This document shows positions 16,124 to 24,786 of a stretch of DNA of 64,000 nucleotides, one piece after another. The position numbers were made by a program, and so were the translations under genes. How positions within the stretch are numbered: position 1 is the stretch's first letter; each line of letters opens with the position of its first letter. Origin of the DNA: Flavimaribacter sp039888615 (GTDB taxonomy: Bacteria > Pseudomonadota > Alphaproteobacteria > Rhizobiales > Rhizobiaceae); assembly GCA_039888615.1 (NCBI GenBank), contig JBDQQS010000006.1. One strand, written 5' to 3'. The notes under the pieces are model-generated. The model saw only the letters and a list, made by a program, of their open reading frames with translations. It was not told the origin of the DNA and did not search any database.

Positions 16124-17092
16124 GTGAACGAACGTTTCTTGACAACTCTGGAAGGAACAGCCGACGCTGCGGCGCGCTCGACGCCGCCGGCTGTGGCGCG
16201 GCGGCTCCGGGGCCTGTCCGACCGGGCGATCGCCTGGATATTCATCTCGCCGACAATCATATTGCTGCTCGCCATCAATATTTTTCCGCTCTGTTGGGCG
16301 ATCTATCTGTCCTTCACCAACTACCGGGCAAACCGGCCGAACGCCGAGGTCAAAGGCGTGGGCTTGCGCAACTTCGAACGCGTGCTGACCGACGGCGACA
16401 CCTGGCTCGCCATGCAGGCGACCGCGCATTTCGTGTTCTGGACGATCGTGTTGCAGACGCTGATCGGATTTACGCTGGCCTATCTGATCGACCGCAAGTT
16501 TCGCGGCCACGCTTTCTGGACGACCGTCATCCTCATTCCGATGATGCTGTCGCCTGCGGTGGTCGGCAATTTTTGGCGCTTTCTCTATCAGCCGCAGATC
16601 GGGCTTTTCAATTATATCGTCTCGTTCTTCTCCGGCGTCGAGCCGTCCTCCTTTCAGATGCTCGGCGACGTGACGCTGGCGCCCTGGGCGATCATCATCG
16701 TCGACACCTGGATGTGGACGCCCTACGTCATGTTGATTTGTCTGGCCGGACTGCGATCGATTCCGGACTATATCTATGAAGCGGCCGAGGTTGATCGCGC
16801 GTCGCCCTGGCGACAGTTCTGGTCCATCACCATTCCGATGGCGCTGCCCTTCATCATGCTGGCGGTTCTCTTTCGAGGCATCGAGAACTTCAAGATGTTC
16901 GACATGGTGGTGTTGCTCACCGGCGGCGGACCCGGATCGACAACCGAGCTGGCCTCCATCACGCTGAAGCGCGAGGCGTTTGAAAGCTGGCGAACGGGCA
17001 GGGCCTCGGCCTTCGCCATTATCCTGTTCGTCGCGGTCTTCGGTCTCGCCAACATCTACGTCAAGGCGCTGAACAGGGTGAAGCAACGATGA
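16124..17092 (+). CDS. ABC transporter permease (MalF/UgpA type)
   Basis: 322 residues with about six membrane helices; the first is IAWIFISPTIILLLAINIFPLCWAIYLS (about residues 35-62). The EAA loop that contacts the ATPase is seen as YIYEAAEVDRASPWRQFWSITIPMALP (about 215-240). It starts with GTG at 16124 and its stop overlaps the next permease (ATGA). It pairs with the product at 17089 to form the membrane channel of the importer. Confidence 0.93.
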   Translation: MNERFLTTLEGTADAAARSTPPAVARRLRGLSDRAIAWIFISPTIILLLAINIFPLCWAIYLSFTNYRANRPNAEVKGVGLRNFERVLTDGDTWLAMQATAHFVFWTIVLQTLIGFTLAYLIDRKFRGHAFWTTVILIPMMLSPAVVGNFWRFLYQPQIGLFNYIVSFFSGVEPSSFQMLGDVTLAPWAIIIVDTWMWTPYVMLICLAGLRSIPDYIYEAAEVDRASPWRQFWSITIPMALPFIMLAVLFRGIENFKMFDMVVLLTGGGPGSTTELASITLKREAFESWRTGRASAFAIILFVAVFGLANIYVKALNRVKQR

Positions 17093-18036
17093 GCACGACC
17101 GCACATTCCGTCGTTTCGCCGGGCAGGCTTTCGAAATCGATCGCCGGAGCCGTCGTCATCATCTATGCGCTGGTGACGATGATTCCGCTGGCCTGGATCC
17201 TTCTGACGAGCTTGAAGTCGCCGCCCGATTCCATCAGCTATCCGCCGAAGGTCATCTTCGAGCCGACGGCCGAAGGCTACTGCAATCTCTTCACCACGCG
17301 CAGCCGGCAGACGGACGAATATATCGAGAGCCTTGGGCCGCCCCAGGGCATCTGCGACGAGATCACCCGCAAGCGAAACATGGTGATCGTGGGCGAGAGC
17401 AATTACTGGCCGCGATTCATGAACTCGCTGATCATCGGATTCGGGTCGACCGTGCTTGCGGTGTTTTTCGGCACGCTTGCGGCCTACGGATTCTCGCGCT
17501 TCCGGGTGCCGCTCGCCGATGACCTCCTGTTTTTCATATTGTCGACCCGCATGATGCCGCCGATCGCGGTCGCGATCCCGATTTATCTCATGTATCGCGA
17601 ACTCGGTTTGTCCGACACGGCGGTGGGCATGATCCTGCTTTACACCGCCGTCAACGTGTCGCTCGCCGTATGGCTGCTGAAAGGCTTCATCGACGAAATT
17701 CCCCGCGAGTATGAAGAAGCCGCCATGATCGACGGATACAGCCGTATGCAGGCTTTCTTCAAGGTGGTGTTGCCGCAGGCGACCACCGGCATCGCGGCCA
17801 CCGCGATCTTCTGTCTAATCTTTGCGTGGAACGAATACGCATTCGCCGTTCTCCTGACGTCAGGCGAAGCCCAGACGGCGCCGCCGTTCATTCCGACCAT
17901 TATCGGCGAGGGCGGCCAGGACTGGCCGGCGGTCGCAGCAGGAACCACGATCTTCCTCGTGCCGATCCTCGTTTTCACCATCCTGCTGCGCAAGCAACTG
18001 TTGCGCGGGATCACATTCGGAGCGGTCAGAAAATGA
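17089..18036 (+). CDS. ABC transporter permease (MalG/UgpE type)
   Basis: 315 residues, about six helices, with the EAA motif YEEAAMIDGYSRMQAFFKVVLPQATTG near residue 205. Between helices 1 and 2 there is a periplasmic insert of about 60 residues with two cysteines (YCNLF and GICDEI) and a charged stretch, longer than in simple MalG proteins. Similar inserts occur in other rhizobial carbohydrate permeases. Start and stop overlap both neighbours by 4 bp. Confidence 0.93.
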   Translation: MSTTAHSVVSPGRLSKSIAGAVVIIYALVTMIPLAWILLTSLKSPPDSISYPPKVIFEPTAEGYCNLFTTRSRQTDEYIESLGPPQGICDEITRKRNMVIVGESNYWPRFMNSLIIGFGSTVLAVFFGTLAAYGFSRFRVPLADDLLFFILSTRMMPPIAVAIPIYLMYRELGLSDTAVGMILLYTAVNVSLAVWLLKGFIDEIPREYEEAAMIDGYSRMQAFFKVVLPQATTGIAATAIFCLIFAWNEYAFAVLLTSGEAQTAPPFIPTIIGEGGQDWPAVAAGTTIFLVPILVFTILLRKQLLRGITFGAVRK

Positions 18037-18242
18037 GCGTGGATAGAAATGGCAACGAGTCACGCAGCGCCTGGCCCGGTTTCCTGAGGCGGGGTCCGAT
18101 GGAAATGCTGGCGATGATCCTTATCGGCCTGGGTTTCCTGATGATGTTCCAGCCGTTCGCCGAAATCCTATACACATATTCCTTTGTCACGCTGCTGACG
18201 GGAACCGTCATGTTCATCATCGTCTCGAAGTTTCCGGAGTAG
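18033..18242 (+). CDS. 69-residue membrane peptide within the ABC operon
   Basis: The ATG at 18033 overlaps the permease stop (ATGA) and the gene ends 2 bp before the first ATPase gene, so it sits inside the transporter operon. The product has a charged N-terminus (about 1-22) and two predicted membrane helices (about 24-43 and 48-64, ending ILYTYSFVTLLTGTVMFIIVSKFPE). Small membrane proteins are known at the same place in some polyol ABC operons, for example DUF2160 in glycerol systems, but this sequence does not look like DUF2160. A role as an accessory of the permease complex is inferred from position only. Confidence 0.75.
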   Translation: MSVDRNGNESRSAWPGFLRRGPMEMLAMILIGLGFLMMFQPFAEILYTYSFVTLLTGTVMFIIVSKFPE

Positions 18243-18244
18243 TC

Positions 18245-19339
18245 ATGTCGGAGATCCGCGTTGAAAACGTTCGCAAGGTCTTCGGCGATTTCGTCGCCGT
18301 CCAGGCGTCGAGTTTTGTTGTCGAGGATGGTGAATTCCTGGCGTTGCTCGGCCCATCTGGTTGCGGCAAGACCACGACGCTGCGCATGATTGCGGGTCTA
18401 GAATTGCCGACAGACGGCAAGATTCTGCTCGACGGCGAGGATGTGACCTTCAATCGGGCGCGCGAACGCGACATCGCATTCGTCTTTCAGCTCTTCGCGC
18501 TCTACCCGCATATGAATGTGCGCAAGAATATCGGATTTCCGCTGAAGTCCCAGGGCATGAGTCGCGCCGAGATGCGGACAAGAGTCGAGGAAACGGCGAA
18601 ACTGCTGCGCATAGACCACATTCTGGATCGCCCGGTGTCGGGTCTCGCCGGAGGCGACAGGCAGCGCGTCGCGCTAGGCCGCGCGATTGTTCGACGGCCG
18701 AAGTGCTTTCTGATGGATGAGCCGCTGGGCACGCTTGACGCGGAATTCCGCAGCATCATGATCCGGGAGTTGCGCGAGCTCCACAATCGTATCAGCGCCA
18801 CCACGATCTATGTGACGCACGACCAACTCGAGGCGATGGCCATGGCCGACAAGATCGCTGTCATGAACCATGGCGTTATCGAGCAGTTCGGTCCGCCCCA
18901 GGAAATCTACGATCGCCCGGCGTCGATGTATGTGGCGGATTTCATCGGGTCGCCGCCGATGAATTTCATCGGCTTCAACAGCGGACTGAAGAAGGGCGGC
19001 AACGAGATCGCCATCGATCACGTCAATATTCGCCTGCCGGACCTTGCCGAGGACGTGGCGCCTGGCGAAATGGCGCTCGGCGTTCGTCCCGAACATATCC
19101 GTCTGCGTGACGAAGGCGGCCTGCGCGGCTCGGTCTACGAGACGGAATACCTGGGCACCAACCAGATTGTGTCGATCGCCACGGTGGACGGGATAGTCAA
19201 GGCGCGTGTGCCGGCCGATCGCGCCTTTTCACACGGGCAGAACGTCGGCCTTGAACTCGACAGCGATCGTCTGTCGGTGTTTGTCAAGGAAACGGGACGG
19301 TCTGTCCGGACGCGAGCAGCGGGGCCCGCCCATGGCTGA
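18245..19339 (+). CDS. ABC transporter ATP-binding protein (MalK/UgpC type, variant signature)
   Basis: 364 residues: nucleotide-binding domain (about 1-235) followed by an OB-like regulatory domain. Walker A is GPSGCGKTT and Walker B is CFLMDEPLGTLD. The signature reads GLAGGDRQR instead of LSGGQQQR, and the Q-loop reads VFQLFALYPHM. The next gene encodes a second ATPase with canonical motifs, so the importer probably uses two different ATPases with one less canonical ATP site. The 3' end overlaps the next gene by 8 bp. Confidence 0.93.
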   Translation: MSEIRVENVRKVFGDFVAVQASSFVVEDGEFLALLGPSGCGKTTTLRMIAGLELPTDGKILLDGEDVTFNRARERDIAFVFQLFALYPHMNVRKNIGFPLKSQGMSRAEMRTRVEETAKLLRIDHILDRPVSGLAGGDRQRVALGRAIVRRPKCFLMDEPLGTLDAEFRSIMIRELRELHNRISATTIYVTHDQLEAMAMADKIAVMNHGVIEQFGPPQEIYDRPASMYVADFIGSPPMNFIGFNSGLKKGGNEIAIDHVNIRLPDLAEDVAPGEMALGVRPEHIRLRDEGGLRGSVYETEYLGTNQIVSIATVDGIVKARVPADRAFSHGQNVGLELDSDRLSVFVKETGRSVRTRAAGPAHG

Positions 19340-20345
19340 AGTTCGGCTTGAATCCGTAACCAGACGTTTCGGCGACGCCGTCGCCGTGGACCATGTCGAC
19401 CTGGTTATTGCTGACGGCGAGTTCGTCGTGCTTCTCGGTCCGACCGGCGCCGGAAAGACGACGACGCTTCGACTGATCGCCGGTCTGGAAAAGCCGGATG
19501 GTGGACGGGTCGTCATTGGCGGCGAAGACGTCAGTGATCGCGCGCCGTCGGAACGCGACGTGGCTTTCGTGTTCCAACAATACTCGCTCTATCCGCATCT
19601 GACGGTATTCGAGAACCTCGCTTTCCCGCTCAAGTCACCGGCGCGTCGTATGCCCAAGGACGAGATCGCCGCCCGCGTCAACAAGGTCGCGGCCATGGTG
19701 CGCATCGATCACAAGCTTGCCAATCGTTCCACGGCGCTTTCCGGCGGTGAAATGCAGAGAGTGGCGATCGGCCGGGCGCTGGTGCGCGAACCGTCGATCT
19801 TTCTCATGGATGAGCCGCTTTCCTCGCTCGACGCAAAGCTGCGCGCCGAACTGCGGGTGGAGCTCAAGCGCATTCAGAACGAGATCGGTGCGACGCTTCT
19901 TTACGTGACTCACGACCAGGTCGAGGCGATGACGATGGCGGACCGGATCGGCATCCTCGCCGAGGGCAAGTTGCTGCAGATCGGCACGCCGCGTGAAATC
20001 TATACGGATCCCGTCAATCTGCATGTGGCCGCCCGTCTTGGGCATCCACATATCAATCTGCTGAAGCCGGGACTGCTGCCCTGCGAGAGCGTTCCAGGCG
20101 ACGCGCGAACGATCGGAGCACGCACCGAGCATCTCGAAATCCGGCCATCCGCGACGAACGACGCCAACGCCAGGGTTGACTGGATCGAACATCTGGGCGA
20201 CCAGAACCATCTCCATATCAGTTCGGACGGCGAAAAAATCATTACCCTGGCCGATCCCTACGCCGGCATCAATCCGGGCGACACGATTAGCCTGAGCCTG
20301 AAGAATCCGTTGTTTTTCGACGAAAACGGTCACCGGATCACATGA
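19332..20345 (+). CDS. ABC transporter ATP-binding protein (MalK/UgpC type, canonical)
   Basis: 337 residues. Walker A GPTGAGKTT, Q-loop VFQQYSLYPHL, signature ALSGGEMQR and Walker B IFLMDEPLSSLD are all standard. A C-terminal regulatory domain follows (about 240-337), including GARTEHLEIRPS. I chose the ATG at 19332, just before AEVRLESVTRRFG, because the longer frame overlaps the preceding gene with unrelated sequence. It probably forms a heterodimer with the product at 18245. Confidence 0.93.
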   Translation: MAEVRLESVTRRFGDAVAVDHVDLVIADGEFVVLLGPTGAGKTTTLRLIAGLEKPDGGRVVIGGEDVSDRAPSERDVAFVFQQYSLYPHLTVFENLAFPLKSPARRMPKDEIAARVNKVAAMVRIDHKLANRSTALSGGEMQRVAIGRALVREPSIFLMDEPLSSLDAKLRAELRVELKRIQNEIGATLLYVTHDQVEAMTMADRIGILAEGKLLQIGTPREIYTDPVNLHVAARLGHPHINLLKPGLLPCESVPGDARTIGARTEHLEIRPSATNDANARVDWIEHLGDQNHLHISSDGEKIITLADPYAGINPGDTISLSLKNPLFFDENGHRIT

Positions 20346-20361
20346 CCGAAAGAGCTTTGAC

Positions 20362-20994
20362 ATGAGCAAGCCGATGACGCGACTGACGAGCGAGGACATG
20401 AAGGCCCTGATTGGGGCCATGCAGGCGGCGATCGCGGACAATGCCGAGCACCTGACGGCGCTCGACCAGGCGATCGGCGACGGCGATCACGGAATCAACA
20501 TGAAACGCGGCTTTGAAGCGATCGCGGCGGACGCCGACGCCATTTGCGACAAGCCGGCGCCACAGGCGCTGAGCGCGGCCGGCATGAAGCTCGTCATGTC
20601 GGTTGGCGGGGCTTCCGGGCCGCTGTTCGGAACGCTGTTCATGACGCTTGGAAAATCGCTCCCGGAGGATTTCGATCGAAGTGATTTCGCTGGCGCCTTC
20701 AAAAACGCGGTCGACGCGGTCGCTGCTCGCGGCAAGTCGTCGGTCGGTCAGAAAACCATGCTGGATGTGCTCTATCCGGTGGGTGACGCAATTGCCGCCG
20801 GCAAGGGCGCCCAGGAGATAGCGACGGTTGCGACCGAGGCGGCCGAAGCGACAGTCCCGATGGAAGCCAAACGCGGCCGGGCGTCCTTTCTGGGTGAGCG
20901 GTCAATTGGTCACATGGACCCGGGATCTTGTTCCTGCAGTCTGTTGATCAACACGGTCGCCGCATGGATAAACGCAAAGGAACATGCGGCATGA
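20362..20994 (+). CDS. dhaL: Dihydroxyacetone kinase ADP-binding subunit DhaL
   Basis: DhaL holds ADP as a fixed coenzyme that is rephosphorylated by DhaM and passes the phosphate to the substrate bound on DhaK. The 210-residue product has the DhaL core: ALDQAIGDGDHGINMKRGF (Mg-ADP-binding Asp residues, about 31-50), SVGGASGPLFGTLFM (about 77-91) and the C-terminal RASFLGERSIGHMDPG. The stop overlaps dhaM (ATGA). The absence of ATP-type DhaL fusion and the presence of DhaM-like genes indicate PEP rather than ATP as donor. Confidence 0.95.
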   Translation: MSKPMTRLTSEDMKALIGAMQAAIADNAEHLTALDQAIGDGDHGINMKRGFEAIAADADAICDKPAPQALSAAGMKLVMSVGGASGPLFGTLFMTLGKSLPEDFDRSDFAGAFKNAVDAVAARGKSSVGQKTMLDVLYPVGDAIAAGKGAQEIATVATEAAEATVPMEAKRGRASFLGERSIGHMDPGSCSCSLLINTVAAWINAKEHAA

Positions 20995-21377
20995 ATGTCA
21001 GTATCGTCATTGTTTCCCACTCACCCCTGGTGGCTGAAGGCACCACACAGATGGTGCGCCAGATGGTCGGCGACGAGGTGCGGCTTGCATGGTGTGGCGG
21101 CGATCCCGATGGCGGGTTAGGCACCAGTGTGCAAGCCATCATCGACGCCATGGAATCGGTCTGGTCTGACGCCGGCGTCGCCGTCCTCGTGGATCTGGGC
21201 GGCGCCGAATCCAATTCGGAAATGGCCATGGAGGTTATTGGCGAACCGCGCTCGGCCAAGATCAGGATCTGCAATGCGCCGATTGTCGAGGGCGCGGTGA
21301 TGGCGGCGACGGAAGCCGCGGGCGGTTCATCGCTCGCAACAGTGGTCGCGACGGCCGAAGAACTGTCGCCCCTGTGA
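20991..21377 (+). CDS. dhaM: DhaM-type PTS EIIA domain protein
   Basis: 128 residues of the PTS EIIA-Man/DhaM fold. The N-terminal VSIVIVSHSPLVAEGT contains the His (residue 10) that would be phosphorylated by HPr, and GVAVLVDLGGAESNSEMAM is the second family marker. In E. coli DhaM is one chain with EIIA, HPr and EI-like parts; here the three functions are separate consecutive genes (20991, 21399, 21685). The product should phosphorylate ADP bound to DhaL. Confidence 0.92.
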   Translation: MNVSIVIVSHSPLVAEGTTQMVRQMVGDEVRLAWCGGDPDGGLGTSVQAIIDAMESVWSDAGVAVLVDLGGAESNSEMAMEVIGEPRSAKIRICNAPIVEGAVMAATEAAGGSSLATVVATAEELSPL

Positions 21378-21398
21378 ACGTGAAGAAGGAAGCCTGAG

Positions 21399-21701
21399 TT
21401 GAACGGCGAAGCCACAGAGGAAGTCATCATTACCCACAAGGTCGGGCTGCATGCACGGCCTTCGGTCAAGTTCACCAAGCTTGCCAAGACTTTCCCCTGC
21501 GTCATTGAGATAGCCACAAGTCCTGATGGTCCCTGGATCGACGCCAAGAGTATCGTCAAGGTGATGGCGGCGCGCGCGCCGGAGGGAACGCGCCTGTTGA
21601 TGAGGGCGAACGGCGAAACAAGTCTGGAAGCTCTGGCTGCACTGAAAGGCCTTGTCGAACGGGATTTCGACGAGGCGCACAGCGATGCCAGTCTCGGCTA
21701 G
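21399..21701 (+). CDS. HPr-family phosphocarrier dedicated to the DHA-kinase system
   Basis: 100 residues with the HPr active-site motif VGLHARPS (His about residue 18) and the LMRANGETSLEALAAL C-terminal helix region. It lacks the canonical Ser-46 regulatory context in an obvious form (AKSIVKVMAA aligns there). It begins with TTG at 21399 after AAGAAGGA (21383-21390) and overlaps the enzyme I gene by 17 bp. It would carry phosphate from that enzyme I to the EIIA protein at 20991. Confidence 0.9.
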   Translation: MNGEATEEVIITHKVGLHARPSVKFTKLAKTFPCVIEIATSPDGPWIDAKSIVKVMAARAPEGTRLLMRANGETSLEALAALKGLVERDFDEAHSDASLG

Positions 21702-23310
21702 CGTCAAGGGGCGTCCGGCGAGCCCCGGATACGCCAAAGGACGCATCCATCTGGCGCGGGATCCGGGCGACAGCGAATATGTTCCGGCTTCATCGGCTGA
21801 GGGCGAGATCGAGGCCCTGAAGACGGCGATCGCCATGGCGATCAGCGGATTGCAGACCCTTGTCGACAACGCGGAGGGCGACGCCGTCGACATCCTGGAA
21901 TTCCAGCTCGCCATGCTCGCTGACGACACGTTTTTCGAGGTGGCCAGCGGCAAGATCGGGGAGGGCGTCCAGGCCGATAGCGCCTGGCGTGACGCGCTGG
22001 ACGAGGAAATCGCGGGTTATCTCGCCTCCGACGATGAATATTTCAAAGCGCGATCGGCCGACCTGACGGATATACGCGACCGGGTTCTGGGAGCGCTTAC
22101 CGGCGCTGGCGAGGCCGTCGTCCCTGCAGGATCGATCTATGTCGGCGATGACCTGACGCCCTCGGCCTTTCTTTCGCACGACTGGCGGGGAGGCGGTATT
22201 GCGCTGCGACGGGGCAGCGCGACCAGCCATGTGGCAATGCTGGCGCGGGCCGCTGGCGTTCCGTCAATCATCGGCATCGGAGCCGTGGGGCTGGAAGATG
22301 GCGCCAGCGCTCTGCTCGATGCAGAAGAGGCTATGTTGATCGCCGATCCGGACGCCAATGAGCGCGCCGAATTTCAGGCAGCGCATGAGCGCTATCTCAA
22401 GACCATCCGCGACGCCGATCGCAATGCGGTCCAGCCGGCCCTTACCGCGGATGGCGAAAGGGTGGACATCTTCGTCAACATCGCCGATCCCTCCGAGGTC
22501 GACGCGATTGATGCCGCGACGGTCGACGGCGTCGGATTGATGCGGACAGAATTCCTGTTCGGCGGCGACCACGGTCTGCCGGACGAAGACGAACAATACG
22601 CGGCCTATCGCAAGGTGCTGGAATGGGCTGGCGGCAAACCGGTCATCATTCGCACGGCCGACATCGGGGGCGACAAGCCGATTGAAGGCTATAGCGTCGT
22701 GGAAGACAATTCATTTCTCGGTGTGCGCGGCATTCGCCTGTCGTTGCAGCGAACGGCGGTTTTTCGCCAGCAGATAAGGGCGCTACTGCGTGCGGCGGGC
22801 TTTGGCAAGCTCAAGGTGATGTTGCCGATGGTGTCCGTTCCGATGGAGATCGACCGCGCCATCGCTCTTTTTGAGGAGGAAGCGCGTCTGCTGGCGGAAG
22901 AGGGCGTCGATCACGCCATGCCGGAAATCGGCATCATGGTGGAAGTCCCTTCCGTCGCTGTCCTGCCGGCGCGTTTTGCAAGGGCTGCATTCTTCTCGAT
23001 TGGTTCCAATGACTTGACCCAGTATGTGCTTGCTGTCTCGCGCGACAATGCGGATCTGTCCGAACTTGCGGACCCGGCGGACCCGTCTGTCCTTGCTCTG
23101 ATCGAGAATATTGTTGAAGCCGCGCGTGCGCAGGATCGGGAGGTGAGCCTGTGCGGCGACGCGGCCAGCGACACCCGTCTTGTCCCCTTGCTTCTACAGA
23201 CCGGATTGCGCAAGCTCTCGGTCGCGGCGTCCCGCATCGGATTGGTCAAGGAAGTCGTACGCGAATGGCGCAAGGCGGAACCGGCGCCGGGCTTGCGGCA
23301 TACGGCGTGA
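21685..23310 (+). CDS. PEP-protein phosphotransferase (PTS enzyme I) of the DHA-kinase system
   Basis: 541 residues. The swivelling domain has the phosphorylatable His in GSATSHVAMLARAAGVPSI (about 178-196); the PEP-binding barrel has GVGLMRTEFLF, VIIRTADIGGDKP and GSNDLTQYVLAVSRDN; the second active-site Cys lies in SLCGDAASD. Length and domain order match enzyme I without the N-terminal GAF domain of PtsP. I chose the ATG at 21685; upstream frame belongs to the HPr gene. It starts the PEP phosphate relay for DhaL-DhaK. Confidence 0.94.
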   Translation: MPVSASVKGRPASPGYAKGRIHLARDPGDSEYVPASSAEGEIEALKTAIAMAISGLQTLVDNAEGDAVDILEFQLAMLADDTFFEVASGKIGEGVQADSAWRDALDEEIAGYLASDDEYFKARSADLTDIRDRVLGALTGAGEAVVPAGSIYVGDDLTPSAFLSHDWRGGGIALRRGSATSHVAMLARAAGVPSIIGIGAVGLEDGASALLDAEEAMLIADPDANERAEFQAAHERYLKTIRDADRNAVQPALTADGERVDIFVNIADPSEVDAIDAATVDGVGLMRTEFLFGGDHGLPDEDEQYAAYRKVLEWAGGKPVIIRTADIGGDKPIEGYSVVEDNSFLGVRGIRLSLQRTAVFRQQIRALLRAAGFGKLKVMLPMVSVPMEIDRAIALFEEEARLLAEEGVDHAMPEIGIMVEVPSVAVLPARFARAAFFSIGSNDLTQYVLAVSRDNADLSELADPADPSVLALIENIVEAARAQDREVSLCGDAASDTRLVPLLLQTGLRKLSVAASRIGLVKEVVREWRKAEPAPGLRHTA

Positions 23311-23323
23311 ACGGGGACTTTTG

Positions 23324-23734
23324 GTGGCGAGCGATACGGAAGACGCAATCCGGGATTACAAGACCTTGTTGGGCGCGCTCATCGACCGGCGTCCTTCGGG
23401 AACGCGGCAACGGCTTGCAGACGCGCTCGGCAAGAATCGCAGTTTCGTGACGCAGATCACCAGCGCCTCCTACGCCACGCCGCTCCCGGCCCGACATCTC
23501 GCGACGATTTTTTCGGTCTGCCATATGGGGGCGGCCGAGCAGCAGCAGTTTCTGGACGTATACAACAAGGCGCATCCTGGCCGGTTGAAAAGGGCGGGCC
23601 ACGGCAAGCGGTTGCGTCATTTATCTATTCTGGCGCCGGACTTCGGCGATGAAGAACAGAACAGACTATTCGATCAGGCGATCACGGAGTTCGCACACAG
23701 GATGGCGGCCCTTGCCAGCCGGAAGGACGACTGA
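23324..23734 (+). CDS. Small predicted helix-turn-helix protein inside the DHA-kinase operon
   Basis: 136 residues from the GTG at 23324, which follows ACGGGGA with suitable spacing; a TTG one codon earlier is also possible. Residues about 18-60 (GTRQRLADALGKNRSFVTQITS) look like a helix-turn-helix of the Xre/Cro sort, and the rest is helical and charged. It lies between the enzyme I and dhaK genes and could be the local regulator, but no operator test is possible here. It has no close match that I can name. Confidence 0.7.
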   Translation: MASDTEDAIRDYKTLLGALIDRRPSGTRQRLADALGKNRSFVTQITSASYATPLPARHLATIFSVCHMGAAEQQQFLDVYNKAHPGRLKRAGHGKRLRHLSILAPDFGDEEQNRLFDQAITEFAHRMAALASRKDD

Positions 23735-23762
23735 GACGCAATTCACCCCCGGGGAGGAAATC

Positions 23763-24764
23763 ATGAAAAAGTTCATCAACGATCCGTCAACGGCGTTGCA
23801 GGAGAGCCTGGCTGGCTTCGTTGCAGCCCACGCGGACATCGTCGCGCTTGCGCCCTCTGGCAAGTTCGTTCGCCGCAAGGAACTAAAAGAGGGCAAGGTC
23901 GCGCTGATCTCTGGCGGCGGATCCGGACATGAGCCTTTGCATGCCGGCTTTGTCGGCCAGGGCATGCTGGACGCCGCCTGTCCCGGTGAGGTCTTCACGT
24001 CGCCCACGCCCGACCAGATGGTGGAAGCCGTGCAGGACGTTGATACTGGCGCGGGCTGTCTTTTCATCGTCAAGAACTATGAAGGCGATGTCATGAACTT
24101 CGATATGGCGGCGGAAATGGCTTCCGAAATGGGCGGCGCGAAGGTTCTTCAGGTTGTCACAAATGACGACATGGCGGTTGAGGATTCGACCTATACGACC
24201 GGACGTCGCGGGGTCGCCGGCACGCTGGTGGTCGAGAAAATCGTCGGCGCCGCGGCTGAAAGCGGGATGGATCTCGAGGCGCTGCAGGAACTCGGAAAAC
24301 GGGTCAACGCCAATACACGTTCCTTTGGCGTGGCGCTGACAAGCTGCACTGTGCCGGCAGCGGGAAAACCCACTTTCGACATCGGCGAAGACGAAATGGA
24401 ATTCGGAGTCGGCATTCACGGGGAGCCCGGTCGGCGTCGCGGAAAGCTTGTTTCGGCCGACGAGATCGCCGAAGAAATCTGCGAAGGCATCGTCAGGGAA
24501 ATGGGAGCGGCCAAAAGCAAGCCTGTTCTGTTGTTCGTCAACGGCTTCGGCGCCACGCCCCTGATGGAGCTTTATCTCATGCACAACAGCGCGCGGAAGG
24601 TGCTTGAAAAACAGGGTGTGAATATAGCGCGCTCGCTGACCGGTTCCTTTGTGACATCCCTTGACATGGCCGGCTGTTCCGTCACTGTGACGGCACTTGA
24701 GGAGGAGATGCTCACACTGTGGAATGCGCCGGTCCATACCGCGGCGTTTCGCATGGGGATATGA
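23763..24764 (+). CDS. dhaK: Dihydroxyacetone kinase substrate-binding subunit DhaK
   Basis: DhaK binds its ketose substrate covalently through a His hemiaminal and receives phosphate from DhaL. The 333 residues show LISGGGSGHEPLHAGFVGQGMLDAA (about 45-70) with the DHA-contacting GSGH, IVKNYEGDVMNFDMA, the GRRGVAGTL segment and the substrate His in GIHGEPGRRR (about 215-224). Length matches the PTS-type subunit. It starts at ATG 23763 after GGGGAGGAAATC. DhaK paralogs in other bacteria act on erythrulose and related ketoses, so DHA itself is only the default substrate. Confidence 0.95.
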   Translation: MKKFINDPSTALQESLAGFVAAHADIVALAPSGKFVRRKELKEGKVALISGGGSGHEPLHAGFVGQGMLDAACPGEVFTSPTPDQMVEAVQDVDTGAGCLFIVKNYEGDVMNFDMAAEMASEMGGAKVLQVVTNDDMAVEDSTYTTGRRGVAGTLVVEKIVGAAAESGMDLEALQELGKRVNANTRSFGVALTSCTVPAAGKPTFDIGEDEMEFGVGIHGEPGRRRGKLVSADEIAEEICEGIVREMGAAKSKPVLLFVNGFGATPLMELYLMHNSARKVLEKQGVNIARSLTGSFVTSLDMAGCSVTVTALEEEMLTLWNAPVHTAAFRMGI

Positions 24765-24786
24765 GCAGCAAACGAGGAGGAAATAC

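Noticed and set aside
20041..20100. Truncation of the second ATPase in its C-terminal domain
   Set aside because: The regulatory domain is shorter than in MalK but continuous and ends with a plausible C-terminus; no frameshift is needed.
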